Below, piece by piece: positions 9,594 to 19,582 of a DNA stretch of 64,000 bases. The notes below the pieces were generated by a model. That model made no database searches, was not told where the DNA came from, and was given only the letters and a program-made list of their open reading frames with translations. Position 1 is the stretch's first letter, and the number at the start of each line of letters is the position of its first letter. The stretch spans positions 121,580 through 185,579 of the forward strand of contig CAIJPD010000045.1 of the NCBI GenBank assembly GCA_903822495.1, written 5' to 3'. The translations under genes and the position numbers were made by a program. This DNA is from an uncultured Chloroflexota bacterium. GTDB lineage: Bacteria > Chloroflexota > Limnocylindria > Limnocylindrales > CSP1-4.

Positions 9594-10477
9594 GCTTGGG
9601 CTCCCGGCTGGACGAGCTGCGCCGCCGCATCCCGGAGCGCCCGCACCGCCAGCACGCCGGCCATGTGGCGCTTGTAGTCCTGGGGCCCGTGCGGATCCGT
9701 CACGGTGTCCGCCTCGGCGGCCACGGCGGCCGCGACGACGTCCGCCACGCTGTCCAGGGCGTCCAGGGCCAGCCCGGCCAGGAGGTCATCAGTGCCCCGG
9801 ATCACCTGCGGCGCCCCGCCCAGGCAGCCCAGCACGATCCGCGCGGACTCGATCCGGCCGTCCTCACCCGAGATGAGCCGGACGGCCGCGGTCGCGGATG
9901 GCCGCTCCAACGCCTTGAACCGGCGGTAGCCAAAGGCCGTCCGCGGCCGCGGCAGCTCGACATAGATGCCAAAGAGGATCTCGCCCACCCGGATGTCGAC
10001 GTCGAAGGCGCCCGCCAGCCAGCCCTCGACCTTGGCATAGCGCGTACCCTCCGGGCCCTCCAGGCGCACCCCGGCCTCGGCCGCCACCAGGAACGCAGGC
10101 GGGTCGGCGTGCGGCTCGGCGAAGGCCAGGTTGCCGCCGATGGTGCCGGCGTTGCGCACCCGCTGGTTGGCAAGCTGCGCCTCCAGGTCCGCCAGCACGG
10201 GGAGATGGCGGCGGACGAGGGGATCGCGAGCGAGCTCGTCGTGGCGGGCGGTCGCGCCAAGCCGGAGCAGCCCCGGGCGCTCGTCCAACGAGATGCCGCC
10301 CAACTCGGGGATGCCCTTGATGTCGATCAGGTCCGACGCGCCGATGAACCCTTCGCGCAGCATCAGGACCAGCTCCGTCCCGCCGGCGTGGATGCGCGCC
10401 TCGTCGCCCAGCTCGGCCAGCAGGCCCACGGCCTCGGGCAGCGCGCGCGGGCGGTGGAGGCGGAGCGGCGGGATCAT
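9590..10477 (-). CDS. FAD-binding subunit of xanthine dehydrogenase family
   Basis: AGGTELVLMLREGF, IGGNLAFAEPHADPPAFL motifs; overlaps the downstream gene by 4 bp. Confidence 0.88.
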   Translation of the reverse strand: MIPPLRLHRPRALPEAVGLLAELGDEARIHAGGTELVLMLREGFIGASDLIDIKGIPELGGISLDERPGLLRLGATARHDELARDPLVRRHLPVLADLEAQLANQRVRNAGTIGGNLAFAEPHADPPAFLVAAEAGVRLEGPEGTRYAKVEGWLAGAFDVDIRVGEILFGIYVELPRPRTAFGYRRFKALERPSATAAVRLISGEDGRIESARIVLGCLGGAPQVIRGTDDLLAGLALDALDSVADVVAAAVAAEADTVTDPHGPQDYKRHMAGVLAVRALRDAAAQLVQPGAQA

Positions 10478-10565
10478 GTGGCGGAGACCCTGGACACGAC
10501 GACCTCGACCTCGGTTGAGCGGCTGGGAGCGTGGCCCGCAGGCCCCTGAATCCTACCGCGCGACG

Positions 10566-10919
10566 TCACGCTCCAATCGCCCGACCGCCCGCCGCGATCA
10601 GCACCGCGACGACCAGCCCGGCGAAGAGGTTGCGCCGCCACGCGACCAGCGCCACGCACGCGGCCAGGGAGAGCCATTCCACCCCCACGTGCAGGCTCCG
10701 CGCGCCACCGGCGTCCACCGCGACCGCGATGTTGGCTGCCGCGAGCGCGGCCAGCGTCGCCGGCGCCACCAGGCGCAGGTAGGCCTGTGCGAGCGGCGAC
10801 AGGCGCTCCATGCCGGGCGCCAGGAGCGGGAGCGCCCGCCACGGGTAGGTGACCAGGCCCATGAGGATCGCGAGGCCCACCAGTTGGGTGCTCACTGCTG
10901 CGTGCTCACGGCTGCGCAC
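10566..10919 (-). CDS. AzlD domain-containing branched-chain amino acid transport protein
   Basis: Small four-TM protein (VTYPWRALPLLAP) next to AzlC. Confidence 0.8.
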   Translation of the reverse strand: MRSREHAAVSTQLVGLAILMGLVTYPWRALPLLAPGMERLSPLAQAYLRLVAPATLAALAAANIAVAVDAGGARSLHVGVEWLSLAACVALVAWRRNLFAGLVVAVLIAAGGRAIGA

Positions 10920-11589
10920 CGGCCGGCCGTGCCGGTCCGCTCGGCACGACCATGCCTACCAGCGGCCCAAGGATGCCGCCCGCCATGATCCCGGCAGGGA
11001 TGCCCCAGGCGAGCCCCGCCGCGATGCCGATCCCCGCGCCCGCCACCGCGGCGACCACTTCCTGGCGGCCCGCCAGCAGGCCAACCGCCAGCCCGGCCAT
11101 GGTCACGGGGAAGACGACGTCAAGTCCCAGCCGCGCGGGATCCGGGATTCCGCTGCCGATGAGGAAGCCGGCGGCGGTTGCCAGGTTCCAGGGGATGAAC
11201 ACGGTGAGCAGCGCAGCGCCGAAGTAGCCGGGCATGTCGCCGCGGCCCAGTCGCCGGAAGTGGGCGATCGAAAGCGCGAATGCCTCGTCGGTCAGCACGT
11301 GGGCGGCCAGGGCGCGCTCGATCCGCGGGCGGTCGCTCATCCAGGGTGCCAGGACGGCGGAGTAGAGGAGGTGCCGGGCATTGAGCAGCAGGGTCAGGAG
11401 CACGATCGCCGGCCAGCCCGCCCCGCTGGCCACGGCACCGACGGCGGCGAACTGGGATGCGCCCGCGAACAGGATGCTGCTCATGGCCGATGCCTCGATG
11501 AGCGAGTAGCCGGCCAGCCGGGCGGAAAGCCCAAAGACCAGCCCGAAGCCGATGATCGAGGCCACGATGCCGACGCCGTCGGCCGCCAT
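10906..11589 (-). CDS. AzlC family ABC-type/branched-chain amino acid permease
   Basis: GFGLVFGLSARLAGYSLIEASAMSSILFAGASQFAAV and LLNARHLLYSA...DEAFALS motifs; start chosen inside ORF 10906..12195. Confidence 0.85.
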   Translation of the reverse strand: MAADGVGIVASIIGFGLVFGLSARLAGYSLIEASAMSSILFAGASQFAAVGAVASGAGWPAIVLLTLLLNARHLLYSAVLAPWMSDRPRIERALAAHVLTDEAFALSIAHFRRLGRGDMPGYFGAALLTVFIPWNLATAAGFLIGSGIPDPARLGLDVVFPVTMAGLAVGLLAGRQEVVAAVAGAGIGIAAGLAWGIPAGIMAGGILGPLVGMVVPSGPARPAGAQP

Positions 11590-11657
11590 CCGCCGGCGGG
11601 ACGCGGCCAGCGCCGCCCGGTCTGCGCCAGTGCTCCCGGACGCGCCCGCGGGCGCGC

Positions 11658-11930
11658 TCAGCGGAGGAACGTCTTCGCGCACGTCCCGTCGCAGATGACG
11701 AAGAGGGCGTGCTTCTCGCGTGCGTAGCCGGCCACGTGGAGGAGTCCCGCGCAGCCCTTCGTGGGGCACTTCCAGGTCCACGACCGGTCCGCGTGGTCCA
11801 GCGGGCTGGTCTCGGCCGCCAGGGTAGCGTCCAGGCCCGGTCGCGCCGCGATGAGATCGGCGACACGGGCGGCGCGCCCGGCCTCGGTCTCGCTGCTGTA
11901 GGGGTAGCTCTGGGAGACGTTCGACGACAC
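11658..11930 (-). CDS. Small hypothetical protein with CxxxxC...CxxxC zinc-ribbon-like pattern
   Basis: 90 aa; WKCPTKGCAGLLHVAGYAREKHALFVICDGTCAKTFLR. Confidence 0.55.
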   Translation of the reverse strand: MSSNVSQSYPYSSETEAGRAARVADLIAARPGLDATLAAETSPLDHADRSWTWKCPTKGCAGLLHVAGYAREKHALFVICDGTCAKTFLR

Positions 11931-12049
11931 GGCTGGGCTCCGGGATGCTGGTCACATGGTGGGCGCTGGTGGCGCTGCGCGCGGCGTCACGAGTATGCCA
12001 TGCCGATTCGGGCGGCCGCCCCATCCAGGCGGCCGAGTGGCGTTGTCCG

Positions 12050-13354
12050 CTACGACGCCGTCGAGGCGTCTCCGTCGTCCAGGCCGATGTGGGCCGGCGC
12101 CTCGGGCCCGCCGACGTACTGCTCCTGCCCGCGTAGCCGGAAGAGCGGGACCAGGGCCACCGCGAGGAGCAGCAGCGTTCCGCTGAACAGGCCATCGATG
12201 CCAGCCCACTGCGCGAAGTAGCCGCCCAGGAGGCTGCCGCCGATCTGGCCGATTGCCAGGAAGACCGAGTACAGCCCCATGATCGCGCCGCGATCCGCCG
12301 GGAACCGTTCCGAGACGTCGGCCAGCAGGCCGACCGCGGCGGGTGTCGCGCCGGCCAGGACGAACAGGCCCCCCGCGATCACCACCCCGGCGAGCCATGG
12401 AACCACGGCCGGCAGGGCCTCGCCGTGGTTGACGAAGAGGCCTGCCGCCACGGCCGCGCCGCCACCCAGGATCCCGTACAGGATGATGGTGGTCCGGCGG
12501 AACCGCTTGAACCGGCCGCCCCAGTAGAAGAGGCCGGCCGCGAACACGATCGCGATGACGACCAGCGCCCCCGTGATCTCGAACGTCGAGAAGCCCCGCA
12601 TCAGGACCTGCTCCGGGAAGTCGGGGTTCCGCTTCGCAAAGGCGAACAGGGACTGGCTGAACCACAGCCCGATGGAGGCGTTGATCGCGATCCAGGTGGG
12701 CGCGAGGAGCCAGATGTGCGACGACCGCAGCAACTCCGCGTAGCGGGCCAGGGTGACGTGCGGTCGAGCCCGCTCGAGCGCCTCCTCCGGCGGCTCCTTG
12801 ACGCCCAGCCGGTAGATGGCGAAGGAGGCGCCGTAGATCAGCGCGTTCATGAAGAAGGCCGCCGGTCCCACGATCGCGAACAGGCTGGGCGCCACGATGA
12901 ACCCGGCGCCGAGGCCGGCCAGCGTCGCGCCCTCGAACCGGGCCGCGGCCCGGCCCCGCAGGGCCTCGTTGCCGGCCGTGGCCATCGCGATGTAGCCCAG
13001 GATCGCCGGCACGCTCGCCGCGGTCGAGGCGCCCTCCAGCAGCCGCGTGGCGCCGAGGATCACGGTGTTGGTGGAGAGCCCGGTCAGCACCACCGCCACC
13101 CCGCCGAAGATCGGGCCCCAGAGCATCAGGCGATGGTGCCCGAACCGGTCGCCCAGGATGCCGAAGAAGGGCGACAGCCCCAGCTCCGCCAGGTAGAACA
13201 GCGCGGCGTAGATCCCGATGAGGACGGAATCGACCGTCGGACCCCCCAGCTCGTCGAGGCGGCGCAGGTAGAAGACGAGCATCGCGCCGGTCAGTCCGGT
13301 GCTGAACCGGAGGGTGAACGTGCCGAGCATGACGGCCCGGAGGGATCGGTCCAT
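12050..13354 (-). CDS. MFS transporter
   Basis: MDRSLRAVMLGTFTLRFSTGLTGAMLVFYLRRLDELGG..., 12-TM-like hydropathy. Confidence 0.82.
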   Translation of the reverse strand: MDRSLRAVMLGTFTLRFSTGLTGAMLVFYLRRLDELGGPTVDSVLIGIYAALFYLAELGLSPFFGILGDRFGHHRLMLWGPIFGGVAVVLTGLSTNTVILGATRLLEGASTAASVPAILGYIAMATAGNEALRGRAAARFEGATLAGLGAGFIVAPSLFAIVGPAAFFMNALIYGASFAIYRLGVKEPPEEALERARPHVTLARYAELLRSSHIWLLAPTWIAINASIGLWFSQSLFAFAKRNPDFPEQVLMRGFSTFEITGALVVIAIVFAAGLFYWGGRFKRFRRTTIILYGILGGGAAVAAGLFVNHGEALPAVVPWLAGVVIAGGLFVLAGATPAAVGLLADVSERFPADRGAIMGLYSVFLAIGQIGGSLLGGYFAQWAGIDGLFSGTLLLLAVALVPLFRLRGQEQYVGGPEAPAHIGLDDGDASTAS

Positions 13355-13481
13355 GACGTCGAAGGGTATCGGGTCCCGGGCCCGCTGGCCCGTGAATCTG
13401 AAAACACGAGCACCGGGGCGGCGGCGCTCCGTATCATCTGGCCATCCGGAGCCCACCCCGGACACTGGAGGGTTCGAAGTC

Positions 13482-14336
13482 GTGAGCCGCATCGCGATCA
13501 TCACCGACTCCGCGTCGGACCTGTCCGTCGAGCGGGCCGCCGCCGCGGGCATCGTCGTCGTCCCCCTGATCGTCAGCTTCGGCCCGCTGAGCTTCAAGGC
13601 CGGGACCGAGCTGCCCACGCCCGCGTTCTGGGACCGGATGCTGGCATCCGACGCGCCGTTCCCCACCACGGCCGCGTGCAGCCCCGGTGACTTCAAGGCG
13701 GCCTACGAGCGCTGCTTCGCCGAGGGCGCCGACGCCGTCATCTCCATCCACGTCGCCCACACGCTGTCCGGCACCATCAAGAGCGCCTCGGTCGCCCGCG
13801 GGCTGCTCCCGGAGCGGGAGATCCACATCGTGGACTCGATGTCCGTCTCCATGGCCGAGGGCATCCTGTGCGAGCTGGCGGCCCGCCTCGCGGCCGAGGG
13901 TACATCGGCCCCCGAGATCGTCGCGACCCTCAGGGACCGGATCGAGGACATCAAGGTGATGGTCGTCCTCGACACGCTCGAGTACCTCAAGAAGGGCGGC
14001 CGGATCAGCGGCACCCAGGCGGCCATCGGGACACTCCTCTCCGTCAAGCCGATCATCGAGATCCGCGACGGCCTGGTCGAGACGGTGGAGAAGGTGCGCA
14101 CCAAGGGGAAGGCCCGCGAGCGCGTGATGGAACTGCTCTGTGACCGCCCGATGGAGCAGGTGACCTTCCTGCACACCGTCTCCCCCGAGATCGAGGCGTT
14201 CCGCGACGAGTTCGTCAAGCGGATCCCGGGCGGGATCGCGCCCGAGAAGGTCTCGATCGAGCTCGTGGGGCCATCGGTCGGGCCGCACCTGGGCCCGGGC
14301 GCGGTGGGTGCCGTCATCCTGTACGCCCGGAGCTGA
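13482..14336 (+). CDS. DegV family (fatty-acid binding) protein
   Basis: IAIITDSASDL, TTAACSPGDFKAAYE, LSGTIKSA, VLDTLEYLKKGGRIS, GPHLGPGAVG motifs; GTG start at 13482. Confidence 0.93.
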   Translation: MSRIAIITDSASDLSVERAAAAGIVVVPLIVSFGPLSFKAGTELPTPAFWDRMLASDAPFPTTAACSPGDFKAAYERCFAEGADAVISIHVAHTLSGTIKSASVARGLLPEREIHIVDSMSVSMAEGILCELAARLAAEGTSAPEIVATLRDRIEDIKVMVVLDTLEYLKKGGRISGTQAAIGTLLSVKPIIEIRDGLVETVEKVRTKGKARERVMELLCDRPMEQVTFLHTVSPEIEAFRDEFVKRIPGGIAPEKVSIELVGPSVGPHLGPGAVGAVILYARS

Positions 14337-14562
14337 CCCCTCCGCCCGGCCGCGCGCCGGGTTGCGCCCCGGTTGCGGCAAGGTTGTCATTCGGTACCGA
14401 TGGCCCATTGGCAGTGCGGGCTCCGGGGATATACTCGGCGCCAATGAACGCGGTCCACGTCCCTGCAGACGGCCGCGGCCACCCCACGGCCGCGCGGGTC
14501 GCGGCCCCCTGCCGCGGCCGCCCACGCGCCGCGGTCCAGCCGACACGGAGGTCGTCCGTTCC

Positions 14563-15828
14563 ATGACAACCGAGCACGCCGCGCGCCGCGTCGATTCCTG
14601 GCAGGTCGCCCAGCACCAGTTCGATATCGCGGCGGAGCGGCTCCACCTCGATCAGGCCCTGCGCGTGATCCTGCGCCAGACGCAGCGCGAGCTGACCGTC
14701 CACTTCCCGGTGAAGATGGACGATGGCACGGTCCGGATGTTCACGGGCTACCGGATCCAGCACAACCTGGGCCGCGGTCCCTCCAAGGGCGGCATCCGCT
14801 ACCACCAGGACGTGTCCCTCAACGAGGTCCGCGCCCTGGCCATGTGGATGACCTGGAAGTGCGCCGTGGTGGGCATCCCGTTCGGCGGCGGCAAGGGCGG
14901 CGTGATCGTCGATCCCAAGCGCCTCTCAAAGCGGGAACTGGAGGGCCTGACCCGCCGGTTCACCTCGGAGATCTCGGTCCTCATCGGGCCGGAGCGCGAC
15001 ATCCCCGCGCCGGACGTCAACACCAATCCCCAGATCATGGCCTGGATGATGGACACCTACTCCATGCACGCGGGCTACACCGTCCCGGGCGTGGTGACCG
15101 GCAAGCCGCTCTCGCTGGGCGGTTCCGAGGGTCGCAACGAGGCCACCGGCCGGGGCGTGGTGTTCTGCATCGTCGAGGCGGCGAAGAAGATCGGGCTGGA
15201 CCTGCCGGGCGCGCGCGTCGCCATCCAGGGCTTTGGCAACGTGGGCGGTACCGCGGCGAAGTTTGTCGTCGAGCAGGGCGCGCGCCTGATCGCCGTCTCC
15301 GACGCGCGCGGCGGCGTCCACAACGACGAGGGGCTCGACGTCAGCCGACTCCAGAGCTGGTACCAGGAGCACGGGACCGTCGCCGGCTTCCCGGCCGGGA
15401 CCTCCATCGACAACGCCCAGCTGCTCGCGATGGAGTGCGAGATCCTCATCCCCGCCGCCATGGAGAGCCAGATCACCGCCGAGAACGTCGGGAACGTCAA
15501 GGCCAGGATCGTGGCCGAGGGCGCCAACGGCCCATGCACGCCGGACGCCGACGCGGAGTTCGCGCGGCGAGGGATCTTCGTCATCCCCGACATCCTGTGC
15601 AACGCCGGCGGCGTGACGGTCTCCTACTTCGAGTGGGTCCAGGACCTCAACCGCGACCACTGGACCGAGGCGAACGTCAACGCCAAGCTCCGCGAGATCA
15701 TGGTCCGCTCGTTCAACGAAGTCATGACGATCGCCGACCACGAGCAATGCGACAACCGGATGGCCGCCTACCTCCTGGCGGTCGAACGGGTCGCCGACGC
15801 CACCGCGATTCGCGGCCTCTACCCGTAG
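14563..15828 (+). CDS. gdhA: Glu/Leu/Phe/Val dehydrogenase (glutamate dehydrogenase)
   Basis: PSKGGIRYHQDVSLNEVRALAMWMTWKCAVVGIPFGGGKGGVIVDPK; IQGFGNVGGTAAKF. Confidence 0.93.
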   Translation: MTTEHAARRVDSWQVAQHQFDIAAERLHLDQALRVILRQTQRELTVHFPVKMDDGTVRMFTGYRIQHNLGRGPSKGGIRYHQDVSLNEVRALAMWMTWKCAVVGIPFGGGKGGVIVDPKRLSKRELEGLTRRFTSEISVLIGPERDIPAPDVNTNPQIMAWMMDTYSMHAGYTVPGVVTGKPLSLGGSEGRNEATGRGVVFCIVEAAKKIGLDLPGARVAIQGFGNVGGTAAKFVVEQGARLIAVSDARGGVHNDEGLDVSRLQSWYQEHGTVAGFPAGTSIDNAQLLAMECEILIPAAMESQITAENVGNVKARIVAEGANGPCTPDADAEFARRGIFVIPDILCNAGGVTVSYFEWVQDLNRDHWTEANVNAKLREIMVRSFNEVMTIADHEQCDNRMAAYLLAVERVADATAIRGLYP

Positions 15829-15917
15829 CCCGCCCGCGTGGCGTAGCCGGCCCCCGGGCGCCGATCCCGGCGCCCCGCGGTGCCGTTGGGGGCTGGGCGG
15901 GTGCTACCATCGCCAAC

Positions 15918-16523
15918 ATGCTTGATCACGAAGAGAAGTTCCTGTTCAAGGAGGAGATCCTCCACCTCGCCAATGCCGTGGCCGAGGCGGGCGTGCTGGA
16001 CAACGTCGAGGACCTCCTCACCGACGTGATCACCAGCCCCCGGTTCGATTCGGAGGTCTTCACGCTGGAGCGCAGCCTGCAGGTCATGCTGGGCCCGCGC
16101 GCCGGGACCACGCTGGTCGGCCTGCTCACGGTGGCCCCCGAGGTCTTCGATGAGGTCGCCGAGGTCCGAATCCCGTCCGAGCTGCACGAGCGCCTGGTCG
16201 CCTGGCGGGCCCGGTTCGGCCTTGCCATCGACAACGCCCTGAACTTCCTCAACAACCCCGACGGCATCCAGGGCCACAACTTCGCGACCCAGATCGCGCA
16301 CGTCGAGGATCGCCGCGTCCTCCAGGGCAGGCTGACCCTGGTTCGCTACAACAACGAGCCGCAGTTCTTCGTCGCGGACGCCAGCGTCTTCATGGGGCTG
16401 GTCACCGACGTCATGGAGCGCCTCGGTCCCTACCTGGAGCCGGACTCCATCGACCCCGAGACCATCACGCGGCTCCGCGATGGCGTGAACCTGATCGAGC
16501 GCAAGACCACCTCACGCGGCTGA
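15918..16523 (+). CDS. Hypothetical protein
   Basis: ATG at 15918 (MLDHEEKFLFKEEIL...), coding-like composition, upstream of the DRTGG-type ATPase gene. Confidence 0.65.
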   Translation: MLDHEEKFLFKEEILHLANAVAEAGVLDNVEDLLTDVITSPRFDSEVFTLERSLQVMLGPRAGTTLVGLLTVAPEVFDEVAEVRIPSELHERLVAWRARFGLAIDNALNFLNNPDGIQGHNFATQIAHVEDRRVLQGRLTLVRYNNEPQFFVADASVFMGLVTDVMERLGPYLEPDSIDPETITRLRDGVNLIERKTTSRG

Positions 16524-16616
16524 TCCGCGCGAGGCGGCGCCCGGCCATGCGCCGGCCCACCACTCCGCGCCGCGTTCCCGGCGCGGGCAGGCCCCCATCC
16601 CGAGGCTGAACCCTCC

Positions 16617-17732
16617 ATGCGCCAGATCTACCTCGCCGCCACCGGCCAGAACCGCGGCAAGACCACGGCTTCCCTCGGTCTCCTGGACGGGTTCATCAAG
16701 CGCGGCCTGCGCACCGGCTTCACCAAGCCGGTCGGCCAGCGGACCGTCATCGACGATGGGCAGCCGGCGGATGAGGATGCCGTCCTCATGCGCGAGGCGT
16801 TCAATCTGCCCGAGCCGTACACCCTGATGAGCCCCGTCCACATCCCGCGCGGCTTCACGCGGTCCTTCATCAACGGCGGCGTCGTCGAGGACCTCCCGGC
16901 CCGGATCACCGCCGCGCACCGCGGCTACGCCGAGCACGATCTCCTGCTCGTCGAGGGGACCGGCCATGCCGGCGTGGGGTCGGTGATCAACCTGTCGAAC
17001 GCCGCCGTCGCGAAGCTGCTGGGGACACCGGCCATCATCATCAGCGAGGGCGGCATCGGTCGGCCCATCGACGAGATCGTGCTCAACGCCGCGCTGTTCG
17101 CCGCCCACGGCGTCCCGGTGGCCGGTGCGATCGTGAACAAGGTCGACGCCGCCGCGGAGCCCGCCCTCACGCGGACGATCGAGCGCGGCCTGGCGATCCA
17201 CGGGATCCGGCTGCTGGGGACGCTGCCGCGCCGGCCGATCCTCTCCAACCCCACCCTCGAGATGATCCTCGAGGGGGTGCACGGCAACCTCATCCACCCC
17301 GGCCCAAACCTCGACCTGGTGATCGGCGGGGTCTCCATCGGCGCGATGGAGCCGCAGCACATGCTCCAGCACATCGGCGCCGGGAGCCTCGTGATCGTGC
17401 CGGGCGACCGGGAGGACGTGATCAGCACGATCGCGCTGGCGCACGGCGCCGCCGGTGGTGCCGAGGCGGCGGGGGAGCGCAAGGCCGTGGGCCTGGTCCT
17501 GACCGGCGGCTACATCCCCCGCCAGGCGGTCCTCGACCAGGTCCGGCGGGCGGACCTGTTCGCGGCGCTGGTCGCCGACGACACCTACTCCGTCGCCTCG
17601 CAGGTCCACGACCTGCTGGTCAAGACGCACGCCGGCGACAAGGAGAAGATCGAGATGATCAAGGCCCTCGTCGCCGACCACCTGGACATCGACAGGGTGC
17701 TCGAGGTTGCGACCGAGGCCCGGTTCGACTAG
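16617..17732 (+). CDS. BioD-like AAA/P-loop ATPase with DRTGG-like C-terminal domain
   Basis: MRQIYLAATGQNRGKTTASLGL P-loop; VEGTGHAGVGSVINLSNA; AGSLVIVPGDREDVI. Confidence 0.8.
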   Translation: MRQIYLAATGQNRGKTTASLGLLDGFIKRGLRTGFTKPVGQRTVIDDGQPADEDAVLMREAFNLPEPYTLMSPVHIPRGFTRSFINGGVVEDLPARITAAHRGYAEHDLLLVEGTGHAGVGSVINLSNAAVAKLLGTPAIIISEGGIGRPIDEIVLNAALFAAHGVPVAGAIVNKVDAAAEPALTRTIERGLAIHGIRLLGTLPRRPILSNPTLEMILEGVHGNLIHPGPNLDLVIGGVSIGAMEPQHMLQHIGAGSLVIVPGDREDVISTIALAHGAAGGAEAAGERKAVGLVLTGGYIPRQAVLDQVRRADLFAALVADDTYSVASQVHDLLVKTHAGDKEKIEMIKALVADHLDIDRVLEVATEARFD

Positions 17733-18655
17733 CCCAGCGGCAGGTTGTCGATCAGCCGGATGGCCCCGAATCGGACCGCCATCGAGAGGAGCACCGGCCC
17801 ACCGACCTGCGTCAGCTCGTCGAACGTGACCGGGTCCGCCGCCGACACGTACTCCGGCTCCGCCAGGGGCTCCGATCGCAGGACCGTCAGCATGGCTTCG
17901 CGCAGGGCATCGCCTGACCGCTCGCCAGCCAGCCAGGCCGCCTCACCGGCCCTGAGCGCCCGGCTGAGCACCGGGGCCGCCGCTCGCTCATCGGGCGTCA
18001 GTCGGACGTTGCGCGACGAGATGGCCAGTCCGTCCGGGTCGCGCACGGTGGGGCAGGCCACGACCTCCGTGCCGATCCCCAGGTCCTGCGCCATGCGGCG
18101 GACCACCTGGAGCTGCTGCGCGTCCTTCTGGCCGAAGTAGGCGCGCTCGGCGCCGGCCAAGCTGAAGAGGATCGCCACGACCGTCGCGACGCCGTCGAAG
18201 TGGCCCGGGCGGTGCTCGCCCTCCAGCTTCGTCGCAAGACGGCCCACCCGCACCACCGTGTCGAAGTCGGGTGGGTAGACCTCATCGCCGGGCGGCATGA
18301 AGACCAGGTCGACGCCGGCCTCGGCGCACATCGCCAGGTCACGCTCCTCCGTCCGGGGGTAGGCCACCAGGTCCGCGGCGTTGTTGAACTGCTTGGGGTT
18401 GACGAAGATGGTGGCCACGACCGTGGCGCTGTCGCGGCGCGCCCGTTCCAGCAGGGCGCGATGACCATCGTGCAGGGCACCCATCGTCGGCACGAGGCCG
18501 ACGGGACGGGGAGCCGCCGCGAGGGCGGTGCGCAACTCCGCACGCGTGCGCACGATGCGCGGCCGGAGACCACGGGGTGGCCGCGAGAGACCATGGGATG
18601 GCTGCGAGCCCGGGTGGGATGGCCCGAACCCGGGCACGGAGTTGTCGCCGGGCAC
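17729..18655 (-). CDS. panC: Pantoate--beta-alanine ligase
   Basis: VGLVPTMGALHDGHRALLERAR, VNPKQFN, FGQKDAQQLQVVRRM, SSRNVRLTPDER. Confidence 0.95.
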   Translation of the reverse strand: MPGDNSVPGFGPSHPGSQPSHGLSRPPRGLRPRIVRTRAELRTALAAAPRPVGLVPTMGALHDGHRALLERARRDSATVVATIFVNPKQFNNAADLVAYPRTEERDLAMCAEAGVDLVFMPPGDEVYPPDFDTVVRVGRLATKLEGEHRPGHFDGVATVVAILFSLAGAERAYFGQKDAQQLQVVRRMAQDLGIGTEVVACPTVRDPDGLAISSRNVRLTPDERAAAPVLSRALRAGEAAWLAGERSGDALREAMLTVLRSEPLAEPEYVSAADPVTFDELTQVGGPVLLSMAVRFGAIRLIDNLPLG

Positions 18656-18661
18656 GGGCGG

Positions 18662-19582
18662 CTAGAGGTCGCGGTCCAGCGGGATGGGGCCGCTGGACAT
18701 GCCGGCCTCCGCGCGGTCCTCGCGGCTGCGGCCCAACACCGCGTCGAGGACACCGTCCTCCATTCGCGACGACTGCTCCGGGCCGGGGAATGTGCCCGCG
18801 GCGACGTCCGCCGCGTAGGCCATGGCCGCGTCCCGGATCGTGCCCCGGAGCCGCGCATACGGTCGTGCGTGCCGCGGGATGAAATCGCCCATCCCCAACA
18901 GATCGGTGATCACCTGGACCTGGCCGCTGCAGCCCGTCCCGGCGCCGATCCCGATGGTGGGGATGGGCAGCCGCGCGGTGATCGCGGCGGCAAGCTGCTC
19001 CGGCATGAGCTCCAGGACGATCGCGAAGGCACCCGCCTGGGCGATGGCGTGTGCATCGGCCAGCAGGCTGCGCGCCTGGTCCCGGGTCCGCCCCTGCACC
19101 TTGACCTTGCCGCCCAGGCTGCCCTCTGACTGCGGCGTCCAGCCGATGTGGCCCATCACGGGGATCCCGGCCGAGGTCATCGCCTCCACCACCCGCGCGG
19201 TTCGGACCCCTCCCTCCACCTTGACCGCGCCCGCGCCGGCATCGCGCAGGAATCGACCGGCGTTCTCGATCGCCGCGGCCGACGTGGAGTACGACAGGAA
19301 CGGCAGGTCGCCAATCACCAGCGCGCGACGGGCGCCCCGGGCCACCGCCCTGGTGTGGTGGAGCATCTCCTCCATGGTCACCCGGACCGTGGAGTCGTAG
19401 CCCAGGGCCACCTGGCCGAGCGAGTCGCCGACCAGGATCAGGGGGACCCCGGCCTCATCGATGATCTGTGCGGTCGGGAAGTCGTACGCGGTGAGCATCG
19501 CGATTCGGCGGCCCTCGGCGTGCATCATGGCGACGTCCGAGATGGTCAGGCGGCGGATGGCATCGGATCCGGTGGCGCTCAC
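18662..19582 (-). CDS. panB: 3-methyl-2-oxobutanoate hydroxymethyltransferase
   Basis: AMLTAYDFPTAQIIDEAGVPLILVGDSLGQVALGYDSTVRVTMEEMLHHTRAV; GHIGWTPQS; GIGAGTGCSGQVQVITDLLG. Confidence 0.95.
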   Translation of the reverse strand: MSATGSDAIRRLTISDVAMMHAEGRRIAMLTAYDFPTAQIIDEAGVPLILVGDSLGQVALGYDSTVRVTMEEMLHHTRAVARGARRALVIGDLPFLSYSTSAAAIENAGRFLRDAGAGAVKVEGGVRTARVVEAMTSAGIPVMGHIGWTPQSEGSLGGKVKVQGRTRDQARSLLADAHAIAQAGAFAIVLELMPEQLAAAITARLPIPTIGIGAGTGCSGQVQVITDLLGMGDFIPRHARPYARLRGTIRDAAMAYAADVAAGTFPGPEQSSRMEDGVLDAVLGRSREDRAEAGMSSGPIPLDRDL

